Below are positions 29,797 to 33,757 of a stretch of 33,757 nucleotides of DNA, piece by piece; within the stretch, counting starts at the first letter, position 1; each line of letters begins with the position of its first letter. The stretch is taken from the NCBI GenBank assembly GCA_003427395.1, contig BFEA01000145.1, forward strand, positions 1,861,780 to 1,895,536, written 5' to 3'. The notes under the pieces are model-generated. The model was not told where the DNA came from and searched no databases. It worked only from the letters and a program-made list of their open reading frames with translations. Both the position numbers and the translations under genes were made by a program. The DNA is from Chara braunii. Taxonomy: Eukaryota; Streptophyta; Charophyceae; Charales; Characeae.

Positions 29797-30735
29797 TTAA
29801 TCAAACTTTGTAGTAACAAAATTGCCCTCAGTCTTAGAGGTGACCATGATTTCTGCATTGAGGAACTGGGCCTTAGACCCAAATACTTCTCCTGTTGGGG
29901 AGGTGGTGAATACCTCTGTCTGGTCCTTGATGTCAATCAGGTGATGGGGGTACAAACAAAACAGGCCCCCATCATCCTGGTCTGGGGAAGACTGCAAGAA
30001 TCTCAGGATCGACGGATTGTTAAGAACGTGTAAATCGTCGATATACCTGAAGCAGTGCTTGAATAGTGGTAGGAAGTGAAAAGCCCTGCGTTCTACGAGT
30101 CTCATGATGAGACTGTACTCATATTTGAAGAAGTAAACCGTGCACCAAGCAGGGGAACATGGCAATCCCATAGGAATGCCGAGGATTTGTCTCCACATTC
30201 TCCCACCCAGAGATGTGAAACAGTGCCCAACCAGCCATTGCGTGATCAAGGTGACCAACTGCAAGTCTAACCAAAATCGTTCAGGGGTAGGCTCCTGATC
30301 CAGGGACCGGTCCCAAGAGCACTTGAAATTGTTGTCCTTACCGCTCTTACACCTGATCAGAGAGCCCTTATGTTCCTTAGCAGCAAATTTAAAGGTCATC
30401 TTAACAAAGAATGAGGTGGCAGCAACAAGGCTGTACTCCGATTCATCGATAGGGATGGTCTCAAAGCAACGGGTAATATCAGCAGAAAAAACAGAGAAGA
30501 CTTTTCCCGACAAATTGTAGCAGTAATCTTGCACAGAGTCAATATCCCACCATAAGGTGGTACCAACACCATGAAAACTCCGTAGACCGTCTGCAATTTC
30601 CTTACAATGAGCCATCACCGAAGGGGTAAGGAATTTTAACAGAGAATCACACAGGCAGGCAATCGGTGTAAGGAAGGAAAAATAAGCGTTAGTCAACCAT
30701 CTGAACATTAGCTTGTGATGTTTGTACATCGCCAT
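29797..30735 (-). pseudogene. Penelope-like reverse transcriptase, core
   Basis: The enzyme would copy RNA into DNA at a chromosomal 3' end. The 312-codon frame holds the fingers block KHHKLMFRWLTNA (residues 5-17), motif A SADITRCF with D86, motif B GIPMGLPCSP (186-195), motif C FRYIDD with D233 and D234, and motif D FLNAEI (291-296). All three catalytic Asp are present. The ATG at 30735 overlaps the stop of the upstream frame (TGATG), but family-like sequence in this frame extends upstream (SEILPWLSIGAARIPYLM), so the ATG is not the true start; a single-base frameshift near 30800 explains the split. The TAA at 29799-29797 sits where relatives have Lys in a (Y/F)DKR block, and coding continues beyond it. 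Confidence 0.85.
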
Positions 30736-31676
30736 CAGGTACGGAATCCTCGCAGCACCAATGGACAGCCACGGGAGAATCTCAGACAGGGCAAGGATGC
30801 TTTCCCTAGAACTTCCTCAGGGGTGGAACCGAAAGGTTCAAAATCCTGGTCGGAGAGGCGTTCCAGGGCCAATTTCCTCACAAGGTGGAAGCAAACAAAC
30901 GAAATAGTGTTGGCGGATTTGTCCGTGCCAGCGATATATAGTCGCTTAGGCAGGAAATCAAGCTCAGTTTTTACCATATGCAAATCCAAATCACATGGCG
31001 GTTCCTTGTACAATCTTGATTCAGAGAATCCTAGCTGTGTTTTGAGTTTGGTAGAAAGGAAATCATGCGCTCTCGATTGCATGCCTTTCGTAATATACAT
31101 TCTGGAAGAGAGAAATTCCACCACAGTCTGCCATGTTTTGAGGAACTCATGGAAGGTTTTCCCCGGGTTCCTGTGTCTCAAGGGGATGTTGTTCAGTCCA
31201 TTACGTAAGAGGTCGGCCAACTTACGTATGTAGGCTATGCTAGGATCAAGGGACAGAACATGAGATGATGGGGAAGCAAAAGGCTGGGCCATTTCCCGAG
31301 TACAGGGGTGGTGAAAGGGAGCAAACCGCTTTGTCATACAAAAACAAGTGTCACGCTTAGAGCAAGATTGCATCCAATCATCCAGGTCAAAGTCGCCGAG
31401 TACCCGAAGGGGTTTGTAAAGAACAGACTCCAGGGAACACAAATACTTCCAACCAATGACAACCTTGGACAACAGGACCAAGGCATCCGGAGGAAAGAAT
31501 AGATCAATTGTCTCTTCAAGGATAGATCTAAATAGTACAGCCTCCATACTGCGACTTGTGTAAGCAATATGTACAAAGAAGCACTTATTCTCCACCGTCT
31601 CATCCTTCAGCCATTTATTCCTTCCCCCCGGGTCACGGGTCATAGTGCCTCCAGTTCCCTGTACACGGCATAGCAA
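30735..31676 (-). pseudogene. Penelope-like RT, N-terminal part
   Basis: A 313-codon minus-strand frame that starts without a convincing ATG (the first codon is TTG). It contains IRKLADLLRNGLNNIPLRHR (residues 150-169), a Cys-rich patch (CSKRDTCFC, residues 105-113) and the LPKRLYIAGTDKSANTISF block (residues 242-260), which matches the TDKASNN-type motif upstream of the fingers in Penelope-like RTs. After about residue 290 the family-like sequence moves to the -1 frame, so the last roughly 20 residues are out-of-frame. An intact parent would be one protein spanning this frame and the RT core. Confidence 0.75.
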
Positions 31677-31787
31677 TTAGGTTGATTATATTACACAATA
31701 AAGGCCCTCCGAAGTGAGGTATACAGACACCGAGCAAGACGCATCTCAGGTCGCAACCCCTCAACCACAATCTTGTGCAAGGAGAGA

Positions 31788-32068
31788 TTAAATCACCCAA
31801 TTATCAGACCAACACTGCAGGTGCTCAGCACGAGGCAACCACGACGCAGCACGAGCATCTACACTTATTTGCATCCCTGAGTATACAAGCAGAGGACAAA
31901 GACCTGCTATACAGTCAGACACCCGGTATGGACATCCTCGAAGGTCACATGACCGAGAGGATCCCTTCTGTTGGGGAAACAGGATCCTCAGTCGATAAAG
32001 AGCATCCTTTTTGAGGTCGTAACCACACGACAGTCCCTTCCCTTTATTTTGCTGGAGATAGAGGACCC
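31788..32068 (-). other. Open frame between ORF1 and RT, no Met
   Basis: A minus-strand open frame of about 93 codons, in the +1 frame relative to the end of ORF1, with YDLKKDALYRLRILFP, a Cys cluster (SCDLRGCPYRVSDC) and VDARAASWLP. It has no ATG at its start, so it may be a frameshifted continuation of ORF1, an exon, or chance. The Cys spacing hints at a zinc-binding patch but is not diagnostic. Confidence 0.35.
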
Positions 32069-33165
32069 CCCATCAGCCTGCGAGGTAACCGTGGAAACAG
32101 ACGGGGATGTTCCAACCTTCCCTGCATCCTACTCACACCAGGAGGAAACAGCTGCTGCTGGACGGGGCTTGCCACATAGAACTCCAAAGTGGTCTGCTGA
32201 CCCCTCCTTACCCTTTTTGTGGAGGAGGAGGATGCCTCGGGGTCCTTCCTCTTCTTGCCGCTAGCCCGAACGTAGCGCGAAGGAAGGATCAACTTGGCCA
32301 TGGTCTTTGGAAACTTATGCAACATGACAACAGGGTCATTGAGGATATTCTGGGGGGTCCTAGACGGGTCCGTGATAACACTGTAAGCCATGGAAACCAT
32401 GGTATCCCTCATATGAGTGAAGACCACGGAGGCGAGCACCGGGGCCCGCCAAGTTGCCTTGGCCAAGGCCCTGAATGCCCTGGCACGAGACCTGAGGGTG
32501 GGGGCATTTGGGAAGAGGTAATGAAGGTCCGAGAGGAGGTACCAAAACACATGGTCAAACCATGTGATGTTCTTCCTGCAATCACTTTTCCCCAGAGGAA
32601 TACACTGACACTTGACGAAGGGCCGTCCAACATTCCAAATACGTTTGAGCTCGACCATCGCAGTCCGGATCCTAGGGCCCATAAAACCTCTGACTGCCAG
32701 CATGCAGGGGGAGGCTACGCACTTGGTGGGATCAAAGTCCCGCACAACAGGCAACTTCATGTTATCCATAGTCAACGGATGGTCACCCCTAACGAGCTCA
32801 GTGTTCTCCGTGAGAGCCTTCTCATTACATTTCTTCATCTCATCCTCAGAGAGGGAGGCAAGGAAGCGGTACGAGTCTGCACTAATCGTTGCAATGTAAT
32901 TGAAGGTGAGGAGGTCCCACAACTTGTCATTTAACTCCCTTGATTGTGCCTCAATCCACCTACTGGGTGCAATAGGGAGGAACACATTCCAGGTGAACTT
33001 GTTCACCTGCGCCTTGTGATTGCTCGCTATGATCCTAGCTCTCTCCTTCCTACTACCCGCTAGAAGCTTAGCATGGAATTCCCTCTCGGCCTCAGTAAGG
33101 GACTTAGGGTCAATACCATCTTCATCATCCGAACCCGACACATCAGCAAGGACGGAGGGGTCCTT
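32044..33165 (-). CDS. Upstream ORF of the Penelope-like element, unknown function
   Basis: The frame is open from just after a TAG at about 33166-33168 (K-D-P-S-V-L-A-D) to TAA at 32044-32046. From the GTG at 33141 it is 365 codons and has no early ATG, so the true N-terminus may come from an upstream exon; the TAG preceding it ends in AG and could be a splice acceptor. Visible features are an acidic start (SGSDDEDG), a helical middle with FDHVFWYLLSDLHYLFP, a bipartite basic signal (KKRK at residues 296-299, KRVRR at 309-313) and QTTLEFYV (316-323), which resembles a PCNA-interacting box but lacks the second aromatic. I recognise no GIY-YIG, integrase or gag domain. It is placed upstream of the RT as an ORF1 would be. 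It is intact, unlike the RT. Confidence 0.5.
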   Translation of the reverse strand, partial: KDPSVLADVSGSDDEDGIDPKSLTEAEREFHAKLLAGSRKERARIIASNHKAQVNKFTWNVFLPIAPSRWIEAQSRELNDKLWDLLTFNYIATISADSYRFLASLSEDEMKKCNEKALTENTELVRGDHPLTMDNMKLPVVRDFDPTKCVASPCMLAVRGFMGPRIRTAMVELKRIWNVGRPFVKCQCIPLGKSDCRKNITWFDHVFWYLLSDLHYLFPNAPTLRSRARAFRALAKATWRAPVLASVVFTHMRDTMVSMAYSVITDPSRTPQNILNDPVVMLHKFPKTMAKLILPSRYVRASGKKRKDPEASSSSTKRVRRGQQTTLEFYVASPVQQQLFPPGVSRMQGRLEHPRLFPRLPRRLMGGPLSPAK

Positions 33166-33195
33166 CTAGATAAGGTCCTTCTGGTCCTTCCAATT

Positions 33196-33226
33196 GGGGG
33201 GGGCCCAACCTGTGTGGATTGGTCCG
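33196..33226. repeat. 30-bp direct repeat flanking the Penelope-like element, copy 2
   Basis: A G run followed by CCCAACCTGTGTGG, then ATTGGTCC. It matches 28039-28068 apart from one inserted base, and lies upstream of ORF1 in element orientation. Confidence 0.6.
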
Positions 33227-33241
33227 CATTCGGGTTCGGGC

Positions 33242-33242
<1 letters not shown>

Positions 33243-33289
<47 letters not shown>
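33243..33289. repeat. (TA)n microsatellite
   Basis: About 23 TA units. Confidence 0.95.
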
Positions 33290-33291
<2 letters not shown>

Positions 33292-33757
33292 TCACAAACA
33301 GAACTGCCCGGTAAATCGTAGGCAGAGAGAGAGAAGAGGACAACAAACGAGGGGCTGTGACAAACTCTTTCGTCGGAGTTTCACCGACTCATTAGGAGGC
33401 TGAACCCTCAACAGTCTGCAGAATCCCCTCACTGATTACACTGCAGATGAAAATTTTTCAAAAAATAATAATTTTTTTTAGGCCCCGAAATAAAGTGAAA
33501 ACAAAAACTTAAAAGTGAAAAAAAACAAAATAGTGAGCGGGCGAGCACGTTTTGACACCCTCATCTTTGACGATTTTTAATATTTTTTTGACTTAGCAGA
33601 ATGGCTTCAAAATTTATAGACGTGTAGGTTACATCATAGAGAACTCACAAAAAACAATTCAGAAAAAACAACTTATTTTTAGGCCCCGAGAAATGTTTTG
33701 GCAGGGGCCAAACCTGGAGGTGTTCGGCCCTCGAACGGGACCCCGAACACCCGAACG
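33290..33757. other. Non-genic end with repeat motifs
   Basis: TTTTTTAGGCCCCGA occurs at about 33474 and TTTTTAGGCCCCGA at 33677. TTTTGACACCCTCA near 33549 reads TGAGGGTGTCAAAA on the minus strand, like a hAT terminus. GGTGTTCGG (33719-33727) pairs with CCGAACACC (33743-33751). No gene is visible. Confidence 0.45.

Larger units (their letters stand above)
28364..33165 (-). mobile_element. Penelope-like retroelement coding region
   Basis: On the minus strand, in order: an upstream frame of unknown function (33165-32044), a second open frame (32068-31788), the N-terminal part of the RT (31676 to about 30800), the RT core (30735-29797) and an RT C-terminal extension split by a LINE. Motifs typical of Penelope-like RTs are the TDKSANTISF block before the fingers, SADITRCF, GIPMGLPCSP, FRYIDD and a KFD-stop-R site matching the YDKR block of the family. 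I see no GIY-YIG endonuclease, which most Penelope elements carry at the C-terminus and the Chlamys group at the N-terminus. It could be an endonuclease-lacking lineage, or the domain could be lost or unrecognisable. Confidence 0.75.

Noticed and set aside
30735-30812. Programmed -1 frameshift at the GGGAAAG string
   Set aside because: The heptamer is not in the register required for a slippery X XXY YYZ site; a decay mutation is simpler.

Overview
This window reads as repeat-dominated nuclear DNA of a eukaryote, most likely of the green plant lineage. The evidence is plant-type telomere motifs (AAACCCTAAACCCTAG near 6034), L1-like LINE fragments with the zinc-binding C-terminus common in plant LINEs, several tRNA-derived SINEs, Ac-like hAT termini, a U6 snRNA copy, long homopolymers and microsatellites, and an N gap. 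There are no operons, ribosome-binding sites or prokaryotic genes. A streptophyte alga such as a charophyte would fit, but that is inference. I see no intact single-copy host protein gene; nearly all long open frames are chance or belong to decayed mobile elements.

Layout. 0.1-4.1 kb: short repeats, a 420-bp foldback, a tRNA-derived SINE, several copies of a short A-tailed repeat (called R1 here) and a 116-bp tandem duplication. 4.1-5.8 kb: a LINE 3' fragment (+) abutting a broken retrotransposon gag (-). 6.0-9.3 kb: telomere-like motifs, hairpin duplications, a 500-bp purine tract, another tRNA-derived repeat and mostly featureless DNA. 9.6-15.6 kb: two larger 5'-truncated LINE copies (+), separated by a 203-bp tandem duplication and an R1 copy, with an N gap at the end. 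15.7-20.5 kb: a (CT)n tract, a complete SINE with target duplication (-), a U6 snRNA copy, a pair of hairpins and a hAT-like terminus. 21.9-26.4 kb: two dispersed repeat families (A and B), forward on the left and inverted on the right, around a 667-bp hAT-like foldback MITE with an 8-bp target duplication. 28.0-33.2 kb: a Penelope-like retroelement on the minus strand.

The Penelope-like element is the highlight. Its reverse transcriptase keeps the catalytic Asp residues (SADITRCF, GIPMGLPCSP, FRYIDD) and the family's N-terminal TDKSANTISF block. No GIY-YIG endonuclease is recognisable. An upstream 365-residue frame of unknown function carries a bipartite nuclear localisation signal next to a PCNA-box-like motif. 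The RT is interrupted by a frameshift, a TAA stop and a 1.1-kb 5'-truncated LINE with an AATA tail and a 15-bp target duplication; removing that LINE and one target copy restores an open frame of 107 codons. Across the LINE copies, most nonsense codons sit at conserved Trp positions (TGG to TAG/TGA), suggesting a strand-biased G-to-A process.
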